A stretch of 30,342 nt of DNA from NCBI RefSeq assembly GCF_000178475.1, contig NZ_ADNY01000023.1, forward strand, positions 1 to 30,342, read 5' to 3'. Positions 20,706 through 28,267 of the stretch are shown piece after piece. The position numbers and the translations under genes were made by a program. Numbering within the stretch: position 1 is the first letter of the stretch; each line of letters begins with the position of its first letter. Under the pieces are notes generated by a model. The model had not been told where the DNA came from and did not search any database. It was given only the letters and a program-made list of their open reading frames with translations. This DNA comes from Lactobacillus amylolyticus DSM 11664. Its GTDB lineage: Bacteria > Bacillota > Bacilli > Lactobacillales > Lactobacillaceae.

Positions 20706-22889
20706 TTGAAAAAACAAAGCTTAATCAAGTTTATTCAAACCAGAACAGGTTTCTTGACGCTGCTTGTCTTCCTGTTTTGGCTCAAATATATCTTCGTTGC
20801 CTACTGTGATTTCAGCTTAGGTTTAGGAGATCCTTATCAACATATCATCATGTGGCTGAGTCCAATCGGTACGGCAGTACTGCTTATCAGCATTGGATTT
20901 TATTTTCCAAAGCCAATTGTTTCCTATATCATGATGCTGGTTATGGACTGTCTAAATACGATTCTTTTATTCGCAAATGTTCTATATTACCGGCAGTTTA
21001 CAGACTTTTTGACAGTCAAAACCATCACCAATGCAAGCAAAGTGGCTCCAGGTTTGGGTAAAAGCTCTGTTGCACTTTTACAACCAAGCGATATCATCAT
21101 CTGGATTGATTTGATTGTCGTCATTCTGCTTCTGATTTTTAAAAAGATTAAGATTGATCAAAAATCCTATGGTTTGCTCACACCATTTGCAATTACCTCG
21201 GTAGGAGCATTTCTGGTGGGTTTTAATATGTTTTTAGCAGAATCGTCTCGTCCAAGACTTTTGCGCAATACTTTTGATCGCTCTTACGTCGTTAAATACT
21301 TAGGAATTGATACTTATACGACCTATGACGGAATCAAGAGTGTGCAGACGGTACAAGATACTAAAAATGCCAGTGCATCTGATCTGAACAGCATCATTTC
21401 ATACACTCAGCAAAACTACGCCAAGCCAAATTCAAGCATGTTCGGTATTGAAAAGGGCAAGAATGTTATTATCATTCACCTTGAGAGCTTCCAGCAATTT
21501 TTAATTAATTTAAAAGTTAACGGCAAAGAAGTAACACCATTCTTAAATTCTCTCTATTCAGGCAAGCACACGATTAGTTTCAGCAACTTCTACCACCAAG
21601 TTGGTCTAGGTCGAACCAGTGATGCGGAAAACTTGCTCGAAACCAGTACTTATGGTATTTCTGATGGTTCTTTATTTACGTCATTGGGATCAGAAAATAC
21701 ATTTCAGGCTGCACCGCAGATATTAAAACAGAAAAATTACACTTCCGCTGTTTTCCACGGAAATGTCGGAACTTTCTGGAATCGCAGCAGTGTTTACAAG
21801 AACATGGGCTACAACTATTTCTTTGACCAAAGTTATTTCAGCTCGGCTAGAACTGATAAAATCTGCTATGGTCTAAAGGACAAGCTGCTTTTTGCTGAAA
21901 GCATTAAGTACCTTGAGCAAATTCAGCAGCCTTTCTATTGCAAATACATCACTGTCACCAACCATATTCCATTCACGATGGATGCTGAGGATTTGGACCC
22001 TAACTTCAAGACCACCTCAACTAGAGACACAACGATCAACAACTATTTCCAGACAGCTCATTATCTGGATCAGGCAGTCCATGAATTCTTTAATTATTTG
22101 AAAAAATCAGGCCTGTACAAAAATACAATGGTTGTCATCTATGGTGACCACTACGCTTTGAGCAATTCTGAAAATCAAACGCTGGCTCCAATTATTGGCG
22201 AAAGTGCTGATACTTGGAATGAATTTAACAATGTTCAAATGCAGCGTGTCCCGTTCATGATTATTGCGCCAAACTTGAAAGGATACCGCAATAATGAGAT
22301 TTCAGGCGAAATCGACGTTTTGCCAACCTTACTTCACCTGTTAGGCGTAAATACAAAGAACTATATCCAATTTGGTAGTGATCTCTTCTCCTCAGATTAC
22401 AAAAAATGGGTTGTCTTTCGTAACGGAACCATTGTTAGTGAAAAATACGTAATCATCGGTGGTAAAGGCATCAAAGGCACTGTTTACGATCGCAAGAGTG
22501 GCAAGCAAATTTTGCATTACACCGCCCAAGAAAAGAAAGAGATCGCCTATTTGGCAGCACAAGCGAAGGAATCACTTAAATATTCAGATCAGCTGAACAC
22601 CCATAATTTACTTCGCTTTTACACGCCTGCTGGTTTTGTGCCAGTAAATCCAAATCAATACGATTACTTCACCAATTATCAGCAAATGATTCAAATCAGA
22701 AATCAATTAGCTGGAAAATCAACTTCACTCTACAGTCAACATCACGGCTCAACAACAAAGCTTTATTCAACTGATGCAATTCAATTGAAGAATCGGCAAG
22801 ATGAAATAAATAAGATACCGTCATCCGTTCTCAACAACCATTTGAATTCCAGCAAGAGCAGTTCAAGCTCAAGCAAAAATAAAAAATAG
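20706..22889 (+). CDS. ltaS: Lipoteichoic acid synthase (LtaS type sulfatase)
   Basis: LtaS polymerises glycerol phosphate from phosphatidylglycerol on the outer membrane face. Five N-terminal membrane segments (residues 15-180) precede an extracellular sulfatase domain. Metal and catalytic residues are visible: Glu260 (HLESFQ), nucleophile Thr304 (GRTSDAENL), and Asp481/His482 (YGDHYALS). The start is TTG behind AAAGGAG, spaced nine bases; no nearby ATG fits. At 727 residues it is longer than the roughly 650 usual, the extra being a C-terminal extension ending in a serine-rich, then lysine/asparagine tail. Lactobacilli may carry several LtaS-like genes, so a primase or accessory role is possible. 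Confidence 0.92.
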   Translation: MKKQSLIKFIQTRTGFLTLLVFLFWLKYIFVAYCDFSLGLGDPYQHIIMWLSPIGTAVLLISIGFYFPKPIVSYIMMLVMDCLNTILLFANVLYYRQFTDFLTVKTITNASKVAPGLGKSSVALLQPSDIIIWIDLIVVILLLIFKKIKIDQKSYGLLTPFAITSVGAFLVGFNMFLAESSRPRLLRNTFDRSYVVKYLGIDTYTTYDGIKSVQTVQDTKNASASDLNSIISYTQQNYAKPNSSMFGIEKGKNVIIIHLESFQQFLINLKVNGKEVTPFLNSLYSGKHTISFSNFYHQVGLGRTSDAENLLETSTYGISDGSLFTSLGSENTFQAAPQILKQKNYTSAVFHGNVGTFWNRSSVYKNMGYNYFFDQSYFSSARTDKICYGLKDKLLFAESIKYLEQIQQPFYCKYITVTNHIPFTMDAEDLDPNFKTTSTRDTTINNYFQTAHYLDQAVHEFFNYLKKSGLYKNTMVVIYGDHYALSNSENQTLAPIIGESADTWNEFNNVQMQRVPFMIIAPNLKGYRNNEISGEIDVLPTLLHLLGVNTKNYIQFGSDLFSSDYKKWVVFRNGTIVSEKYVIIGGKGIKGTVYDRKSGKQILHYTAQEKKEIAYLAAQAKESLKYSDQLNTHNLLRFYTPAGFVPVNPNQYDYFTNYQQMIQIRNQLAGKSTSLYSQHHGSTTKLYSTDAIQLKNRQDEINKIPSSVLNNHLNSSKSSSSSSKNKK

Positions 22890-22896
22890 CAAGAAA

Positions 22897-22928
22897 AAAA
22901 CGGCTAGTAATACTAGTCGTTTTCTTTT
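22897..22928. terminator. Bidirectional terminator between ltaS and the sensor kinase
   Basis: A nearly perfect stem (AAAACGGCTAGTA with TACTAGTCGTTTT, one G-U pair) ends in TTTTCTTTT on the + strand and in A/T runs on the other. The stop codon of the convergent sensor kinase gene (22913-22915) lies inside the stem. Confidence 0.85.
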
Positions 22929-24373
22929 GCAACAAATTGCTCATAACCTTTGTCATAAATGATGACTGTAAAGGTTGATCCTTCTTGGGGATTGGATTTA
23001 ACCGAAATTTTCCCGCCGTGCTGCTTAATCAGGGATGAAACAATTGATAATCCTAAGCCAGATTCACCTGTCCCCAAACGTGCTCTTGACGGGTCTGCTT
23101 TGAAGAAGCGTTCAAAAATATATTTAGTCTGTTCTGGGCTCATCCCGATCCCATTATCAGTTACCTGCAATTCACAGGCATGTAGCAAACGACGGCCCTT
23201 GATCGTAATTTTACCATCATGGGTAAATTGAATTGCATTTTGAATCAGATTAACCATAATTTGAGTAAAACGATCATGATCTGCATAAATCGGCAATTTA
23301 GCTGGAACATCTAAAATCAATTGATCATTAGCCTTTTTAGCATTTTGTTCCAATTGAGTTTGCAAATCATGCAACACTTTGCAGGCATCAAAGTTAGTCT
23401 TGATCAACATAATTTGGTTATTGCAAATCTTCTCATAATCCAAATTTTCATTGACCAGTCTAATCAATCTTTTAGTTTCTCGGCGCATTAAAGCAATGGA
23501 TTTAGGCTTAGATTCTTCAGGGATTGCATCATATTGCAAACCTTCCAAAATTCCATTAATCGTAGTTAGCGGTGTTCTCATCTCATGAGCCGCATCGGCC
23601 ATAAATTGGTCACGTCGTTCTTCCTGCGCTTTGACCTCTTCATTCGACTTCTTTAATTTTCGAACCATGCGGTTAAAATTGGCTGCCAACTGATCGATTT
23701 CATCATGATCCTTATGTTCAATTTGAACATCAAAATCTCCGGCGGCAACTTTTTCCGTTGCCCTTGAAAGGCGTTTGATTTTGCTGGTTGAGTAGTATGC
23801 CAAAATTAAACTTAAGATTAATCCTACTACCAAAGTAATAATTAAGGAATTGATCAAGTTTTTCTTTGCCATAGTGATTGGTCGTTCAACATTGCGAACT
23901 GTCGAACCGATCCAAATGATCCCAATCAGTTTTTGCTTGCTAAACCAAGGCATCAAGACACCGGTATAAGCGTATTTGGTTTGCCCCATATACGTGCTTT
24001 CCTGATTATTGTTGCGAATTCGAATTTCCTGACCTTTTTTCAAAGAATCATAAACGTTATTGGGCAACTTAAAAGTGGTTGTGGTTTGAGGATAGATCTG
24101 TTTATTTTTCGTGTTAAAAATTCGCAAGTGAACATGCTCAGCACTAAGAATAAACTGCAATTGATTTAAAAAAGTCGTATCCAGCGTTTCTTTTTTGCCA
24201 CTGCCTTCTGTTGCAGCCAATTTACCAATCGCATTACCATAGCTTTCCATTCGCCCAAAATTTTGCTCATAAGCTTGATTGCGAACGTAATCAATTTCAG
24301 TGAAGCCAATAATTGAAACTGAAGTAATGATAATCAATAAGAAACTGAGCATGTGCTGATAAATAAGTTTCAT
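22913..24373 (-). CDS. Two-component sensor histidine kinase
   Basis: This 486-residue membrane kinase of the EnvZ/ResE-like class has one membrane helix at residues 9-27, an extracellular sensor region of about 145 residues (28-172), a second helix (174-193), HAMP (about 195-245), a HisKA H-box with the phospho-acceptor His263 (AAHEMRTPLT), and an HATPase domain with N-box (NLIQNAIQF), G1 (DNGIGM), F-box (FERFFKAD) and G2 (GLGLSIV). The signal is unknown. Its ATG shares one base with the stop codon of the response regulator, so the pair are co-translated. The operon also contains manA and an SdpI-like protein. Confidence 0.95.
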   Translation of the reverse strand: MKLIYQHMLSFLLIIITSVSIIGFTEIDYVRNQAYEQNFGRMESYGNAIGKLAATEGSGKKETLDTTFLNQLQFILSAEHVHLRIFNTKNKQIYPQTTTTFKLPNNVYDSLKKGQEIRIRNNNQESTYMGQTKYAYTGVLMPWFSKQKLIGIIWIGSTVRNVERPITMAKKNLINSLIITLVVGLILSLILAYYSTSKIKRLSRATEKVAAGDFDVQIEHKDHDEIDQLAANFNRMVRKLKKSNEEVKAQEERRDQFMADAAHEMRTPLTTINGILEGLQYDAIPEESKPKSIALMRRETKRLIRLVNENLDYEKICNNQIMLIKTNFDACKVLHDLQTQLEQNAKKANDQLILDVPAKLPIYADHDRFTQIMVNLIQNAIQFTHDGKITIKGRRLLHACELQVTDNGIGMSPEQTKYIFERFFKADPSRARLGTGESGLGLSIVSSLIKQHGGKISVKSNPQEGSTFTVIIYDKGYEQFVAKEND

Positions 24374-25101
24374 TATTCAACTTGCGAATCATCAAATTTA
24401 TAGCCGACACCCCAGACAGTTTGAATAACTTGAGGACCGACTTTTTCAAGTTTTTGCCGCAATTTCTTAATATGAGCATCAACCGTTCTCTCTTCACCGT
24501 AATACTCATATCCCCATACCAGTTCTAATAATTGGTCCCGTGAAAAGACCTGCTTAGGCTTTTGTGCCATCGTAAATAACAGATCAAATTCCTTAGGCGT
24601 CAATGTTGTCACTGATTTGCCATCAAACAGAACTTCTCTTCTTGATTTTGAAATTTTAAGATGCTGCGTTTGAATATCATAATCATTGTTAACTTGCTTG
24701 TTAACAGCATTATTGGTAGGCTCATCCATCATTACGCGTCGATGAAGCGCCTTAATACGAGCAATCAATGAAATTGGACTAAATGGCTTTGATACATAGT
24801 CGTCGGCACCAACGCCCAAGCCTAGAACTTGATCAGCTTCGCTTCCCCGTGCCGTCAGCATAATAATTGGTACTGTAGGTGAAATTTGTCTAACTTCTTT
24901 AGCAACTTGAATGCCATCTTTTTTAGGCAGGTTCAAGTCTAGAGTAATCAAATCGTATTCTGAGGCGTGCTCTTTAAACATCTCAACTGCTTGCACGCCA
25001 TCAACGGCAACATCTTGCTGCCATCCTTCTTTTTTGAAAAACATCTCCATCATCTCAGCAACAGAGGTGTCATCTTCAACCATCAAAATTTTTAAACTCA
25101 T
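24373..25101 (-). CDS. Response regulator, OmpR/PhoB family
   Basis: This 242-residue regulator has a receiver domain with acidic residues Asp10/Asp11, phospho-acceptor Asp55 (LDLNLP), Thr83 and Lys105 (SKPF), followed by a winged-helix DNA-binding domain (LTPKEFDLLFTMAQ, and VDAHIKKLRQKLE with the final TVWGVGYKF). The linker between them is slightly long (about residues 122-150). It is activated by the kinase encoded directly after it. The start lies two bases after the stop of the upstream membrane protein with no good ribosome site, which points to coupling. Confidence 0.95.
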   Translation of the reverse strand: MSLKILMVEDDTSVAEMMEMFFKKEGWQQDVAVDGVQAVEMFKEHASEYDLITLDLNLPKKDGIQVAKEVRQISPTVPIIMLTARGSEADQVLGLGVGADDYVSKPFSPISLIARIKALHRRVMMDEPTNNAVNKQVNNDYDIQTQHLKISKSRREVLFDGKSVTTLTPKEFDLLFTMAQKPKQVFSRDQLLELVWGYEYYGEERTVDAHIKKLRQKLEKVGPQVIQTVWGVGYKFDDSQVE

Positions 25102-25103
25102 TC

Positions 25104-25493
25104 TTAATCTTTAAATCCCTTTGTCCGATGATGTTTAACTTTGTCTGGCTCAACATAATCAGGTGGCAACTCATTTCTTGCTTTTAAAAATTTTTGAAGA
25201 CTCTTCTCAGTCCAGACTATCGGCAAAATAATGAAAATGTAGAAAGTCAACAGCCATATAAGAAAAAAGCGATCCGCATTAAGCAAGTGGATAATCAGCC
25301 CGATTACAAATTGAATAAAGCCAAAGAGCAAACAATATAAACTTGCTCGTCTCTGTGCAAATTTAAAACTTGCCTTATTCACTTGAGCTAAATATGATAA
25401 ATAGCCATAAATTTGGTTCGGTCGTTTGGCTGGTGAAATCAGCCAAATTAAACCAACTGCCATCATTACGCTACCACAAGCTATGTAGATCAC
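25104..25493 (-). CDS. Small membrane protein, SdpI/DUF3784-like
   Basis: This 129-residue protein has three hydrophobic segments (about 3-18, 50-69 and 74-92) and a charged C-terminal tail. The stretch RPNQIYGYLSYLAQVNKASF followed by a basic helix resembles the N-x-x-x-G-Y-x-S/T signature of SdpI-family proteins; in B. subtilis SdpI is both immunity protein and signal receptor. The assignment is tentative. It starts with GTG behind AGGGAAG. It lies 31 bases after manA and two bases before the response regulator, so it probably belongs to the same transcript and may act with the two-component system. Confidence 0.6.
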   Translation of the reverse strand: MIYIACGSVMMAVGLIWLISPAKRPNQIYGYLSYLAQVNKASFKFAQRRASLYCLLFGFIQFVIGLIIHLLNADRFFLIWLLTFYIFIILPIVWTEKSLQKFLKARNELPPDYVEPDKVKHHRTKGFKD

Positions 25494-25524
25494 TATTAAT
25501 TCGCTTCCCTAATAAAATTGTTGT

Positions 25525-26490
25525 CTATTCTTCACTTGGAGCAGACATTATAATTCTCATTTTACCAGTGAGAGCAAAATTTTTCATCTGATTTGGAATA
25601 ATTAAATTCGTTCCGAGCTTTAGATCCCAACTTTGACCATCAGCTTCAAGCTTGCCAGAACCTTTAATTACAGAAACCAACAAATATGGATGATTCTTGA
25701 GACTGGACTTCCAAGTACCGTCCAAATCAATTTGCCATAAGTAAAAATGCGGCGAAATTGGTGGCTCAACAAGAGTCTTGATTGAAGCATCTTGATCCTT
25801 ATCAGTATGAACATTAAGTTTAGGATCAACGTGCGGAACTGTTGTTACGTCAATTGACTTTTGCGTATGAAGTTCACGCTTTTTGCCAGTCTTTTTATCA
25901 ACTCGATCATAATCATAAAGACGATAAGTTACGTCACTGGATTGCTGTGTTTCAATTACCAAACTGCCCTTTGTCAAAGCATGAATGGTACCAGCTGGAA
26001 CGTAGAAGAAATCGCCAGCTTTGATTGGGACTTTACGCAAAAGCTTGTCCCATTCGCCTTTATGAATCATATCAGCCAGCTCTTCTCTGGTTTTGGCATG
26101 GTGACCATAAATAAGATATGCGCCTGGGTCAGCCTGCATAACGTACCAGCTTTCAGTTTTGCCTGAATCATGTTCTACTTTGGCTGCATAATCATCATCT
26201 GGGTGCACTTGCACTGATAAGTTATCATTGGCATCCAAGAATTTTACTAATAATGGAAATTCTTTTGCTTTAGGATTGCCAAAAAGTTCAGGATGCTCAT
26301 GGTAAACGTCTCTCAATGATTTACCCTTAAGTGGTCCTGCAGTTACAGTTGAAGCATCATCTTTGTATCCAGAAATAATCCAGGCTTCGCCAACTTTGCC
26401 TTCTGGAATATCATAATGAAAAATTGTATCTAGTTTGCGTCCACCCCAAATTTTGGGTCTAAAATATGGTGTTAAAAAAATTGGTTCCAT
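25525..26490 (-). CDS. manA: Mannose-6-phosphate isomerase, class I
   Basis: ManA interconverts mannose-6-phosphate and fructose-6-phosphate. The zinc ligands are visible in VQVHPDD (His), KTESWYV (Glu) and TIHALTKG (His), and the N-terminal FRPKIWGGRKL and GEAWIISG stretches are typical of the short Firmicutes type. It is 321 residues from ATG 26490. A longer in-frame GTG at 26505 overlaps the GAGGCG ribosome site and is not used. It leads an apparent operon with the SdpI-like protein and the two-component system. Confidence 0.95.
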   Translation of the reverse strand: MEPIFLTPYFRPKIWGGRKLDTIFHYDIPEGKVGEAWIISGYKDDASTVTAGPLKGKSLRDVYHEHPELFGNPKAKEFPLLVKFLDANDNLSVQVHPDDDYAAKVEHDSGKTESWYVMQADPGAYLIYGHHAKTREELADMIHKGEWDKLLRKVPIKAGDFFYVPAGTIHALTKGSLVIETQQSSDVTYRLYDYDRVDKKTGKKRELHTQKSIDVTTVPHVDPKLNVHTDKDQDASIKTLVEPPISPHFYLWQIDLDGTWKSSLKNHPYLLVSVIKGSGKLEADGQSWDLKLGTNLIIPNQMKNFALTGKMRIIMSAPSEE

Positions 26491-26507
26491 CAAAATTCGC
26501 CTCACAT

Positions 26508-26521
26508 AAAGTATATACTTT
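26508..26521. promoter_or_regulatory. 14-bp palindrome over the manA -10 region
   Basis: AAAGTAT-ATACTTT is a perfect 14-bp palindrome, 18 bases before the manA ATG. On the - strand it contains the probable -10 (TATACT, 26510-26515) of a promoter whose weak -35 (TTCATT) is 17 bases upstream. It could be an operator or just a palindromic -10. Confidence 0.5.
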
Positions 26522-26572
26522 CTATAAACAAAAATGAAACCCCCTTTCGCTTTTCATTTAATAATTTTAACA

Positions 26573-26612
26573 TAAGAAAAAATCGCATTAGAAATTAATC
26601 TAATGCGATTTT
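26573..26612 (-). terminator. Terminator of the tmRNA gene
   Basis: A perfect 13-bp stem (26600-26612 with 26579-26591; core ATCGCATTAG) with an 8-base loop is followed by TTTTTT-CTT on the - strand, about ten bases after the mature tmRNA end. Confidence 0.92.
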
Positions 26613-26620
26613 GTATCTAG

Positions 26621-26985
26621 AGGAGATGAGGGGAGTTGAACCCCTGTCCAGACGCAGCTCATCACTGACCTCTACAATCATAGTTATATTACTTGAACTT
26701 CACTAGCTCAAAACGCCATATAACAGGGCTAGAATGAACTAGCTAACCTGCTCAGACTCTTTCTAACTATTCAGGTGAGGTAGTTAAACGTAACTCGCTA
26801 ATGTTGATACCTAGAACCGGCCACGAGTAAGCTGGTTAAAGGCAACACATGCGCCTAATTAGGCAGCTAATGCGTAAGAATTACTGTTTTTTGCAGTTAA
26901 ATTTAAATTAACGTTTTTACGTAGACGTAACCTACGAATTGCAGTCAATGCAAGTCTACGCCTGTCGAATCCCAAAAACATCCCC
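26621..26985 (-). ncRNA. ssrA: Transfer-messenger RNA (tmRNA)
   Basis: The tmRNA rescues stalled ribosomes, acting as tRNA-Ala and then as an mRNA for a degradation tag. The 5' end GGGGATG and 3' end CATCTCC form the acceptor stem with the alanine identity pair G3-U70, and the T-arm (ACAGGGG-TTCAACT-CCCCT) and the GGGATTCGACAGG 5' motif are classic. The reading frame at 26859-26894 encodes the tag AKNSNSYALAA and a TAA stop; the ALAA end is the ClpXP recognition signal. Several pseudoknot-like repeats follow the tag. The base after the acceptor stem is U rather than the expected A, and CCA is not encoded. A good promoter and terminator flank it. Confidence 0.95.
26859..26894 (-). CDS. tmRNA proteolysis tag frame
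   Basis: Eleven codons starting at the resume codon GCA read AKNSNSYALAA followed by TAA. It is translated only on the tmRNA during trans-translation and has no start codon of its own. Confidence 0.88.
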   Translation of the reverse strand, partial: AKNSNSYALAA

Positions 26986-26990
26986 ATAAA

Positions 26991-27030
26991 GAGAACATTA
27001 TCTATTATACAAATTAATTGCTATGTTCTC
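26991..27030. repeat. 8-bp inverted repeat bracketing the ssrA promoter
   Basis: GAGAACAT (26991-26998) and its exact reverse complement (27023-27030) are 24 bases apart. One arm overlaps the -35 box and the other the likely transcription start. Centre-to-centre distance is 32 bp, about three helical turns. Confidence 0.65.
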
Positions 27031-27032
27031 AA
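27004..27032 (-). promoter_or_regulatory. Promoter of ssrA
   Basis: TTGAGA (27027-27032) and a perfect TATAAT (27004-27009) are spaced by 17 bases on the - strand, with the mature tmRNA starting 19 bases further on. The promoter is bracketed by an 8-bp inverted repeat. Confidence 0.85.
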
Positions 27033-27045
27033 ATATTTGGCTTAA

Positions 27046-28230
27046 TTAGTCTAATTTGGCCAATCTTGCAACATCACGTTCAATCATTAACTCTTCATCA
27101 GTAGGTACAATCATGACCTTAATCTTAGAATCAGGCTTGGTGATGAACTTTTCACCATTTGTTTCGTTAGCCTCAAGATCTGGATCAATGCCCATGAATG
27201 CAAGTTGTTCCATCACAGCTTGACGAACGCCTTTATCATGTTCACCTACACCAGCCGTGAAGATAATTGCATCGGCTCCACCCATTTCAGCATAATATGC
27301 ACCAATGTAACGAATAATTCTGTTAATGAAAATTTTTCTAGCAAGTTTAGCACGTGGCTTATCGCTTGTGTTGATATCGCGCATGTCTGGAGAAATACCA
27401 GAAATACCGAGCAAACCTGACTTTTTGTTTAACACGGCAATGATCTGGTCAATATCCAAATGTTCCTTGTTCATAATGTATTCAAGAAGTGATGGGTCAA
27501 CATCACCGGAACGAGTAGACATCGTGATACCAGCTAATGGACTGAAGCCCATTGAAGTATCATAAGATTTGCCATTCTTAACAGCCGTAATTGATGCGCC
27601 TGAGCCTAAGTGACAAACAATTAGTTTCAAATCCTTAGGATCTTTGTGCAATAATTCACTGCTTCTTTGAACTATATAGCGGACTGAAGTTCCGTGAGCA
27701 CCGTATTTACGTACTTTATATTTTTCATAATATTCATAGGGAATTGAATACAAATAATGCACAGGATCCAAAGATTGGTGGAAGGAAGTATCAAAGACAC
27801 CAACCTGAGGAACATCTGGCAAAATATTCATAAAAGCTTCGATTCCCATTGCTTCTGGCATATTGTGAAGCGGTGCGTATTGCGTTAAATCGAATACTTT
27901 CTGAATATTGTCCTTGGTGATGATAGTAGATTCTTTAAAATCTTCTCCACCAGCAACAATTCTGTGTCCTACCCCAATAATTTCATGAATATTATCTATT
28001 ACTTTATACTTTTTCAAGTTTTCAATTAAAAGCTTTACAGCAGTTTCTTGGTCTGGGATCTTCACGTGTTCAACATGCTTAGTACCATCGGCAAGTTTAA
28101 TTTCAAAGGTTGAGCCATCAAGCCCTACTCGATCAGCCATTCCCGATGCCAGTACCTTTTCATCAGATACTGAAAAAAGCTTGTATTTAAATGTAGAACT
28201 GCCTGAGTTGATTGCTAATACTTTCTTCAT
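27046..28230 (-). CDS. ackA: Acetate kinase
   Basis: AckA interconverts acetyl phosphate and ADP with acetate and ATP, producing ATP from acetyl phosphate. The phosphate-binding NSGSSTFKYKLF (residues 8-19), the HRIVAGGEDF and HLGSGASITAVKNGKSYDTSMGFSPLAG segments, and the C-terminal FTAGVGEHD adenosine site are intact. It is 394 residues from ATG 28230, eight bases after GGAGG; the longer in-frame GTG lies over the ribosome site. It follows the ytxK-like methyltransferase by 37 bases, as in many Bacilli, and is probably co-transcribed with it. Confidence 0.97.
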   Translation of the reverse strand: MKKVLAINSGSSTFKYKLFSVSDEKVLASGMADRVGLDGSTFEIKLADGTKHVEHVKIPDQETAVKLLIENLKKYKVIDNIHEIIGVGHRIVAGGEDFKESTIITKDNIQKVFDLTQYAPLHNMPEAMGIEAFMNILPDVPQVGVFDTSFHQSLDPVHYLYSIPYEYYEKYKVRKYGAHGTSVRYIVQRSSELLHKDPKDLKLIVCHLGSGASITAVKNGKSYDTSMGFSPLAGITMSTRSGDVDPSLLEYIMNKEHLDIDQIIAVLNKKSGLLGISGISPDMRDINTSDKPRAKLARKIFINRIIRYIGAYYAEMGGADAIIFTAGVGEHDKGVRQAVMEQLAFMGIDPDLEANETNGEKFITKPDSKIKVMIVPTDEELMIERDVARLAKLD

Positions 28231-28267
28231 AAGAAAATCCTCCACAACTAATGATTTTTTTCACAAA

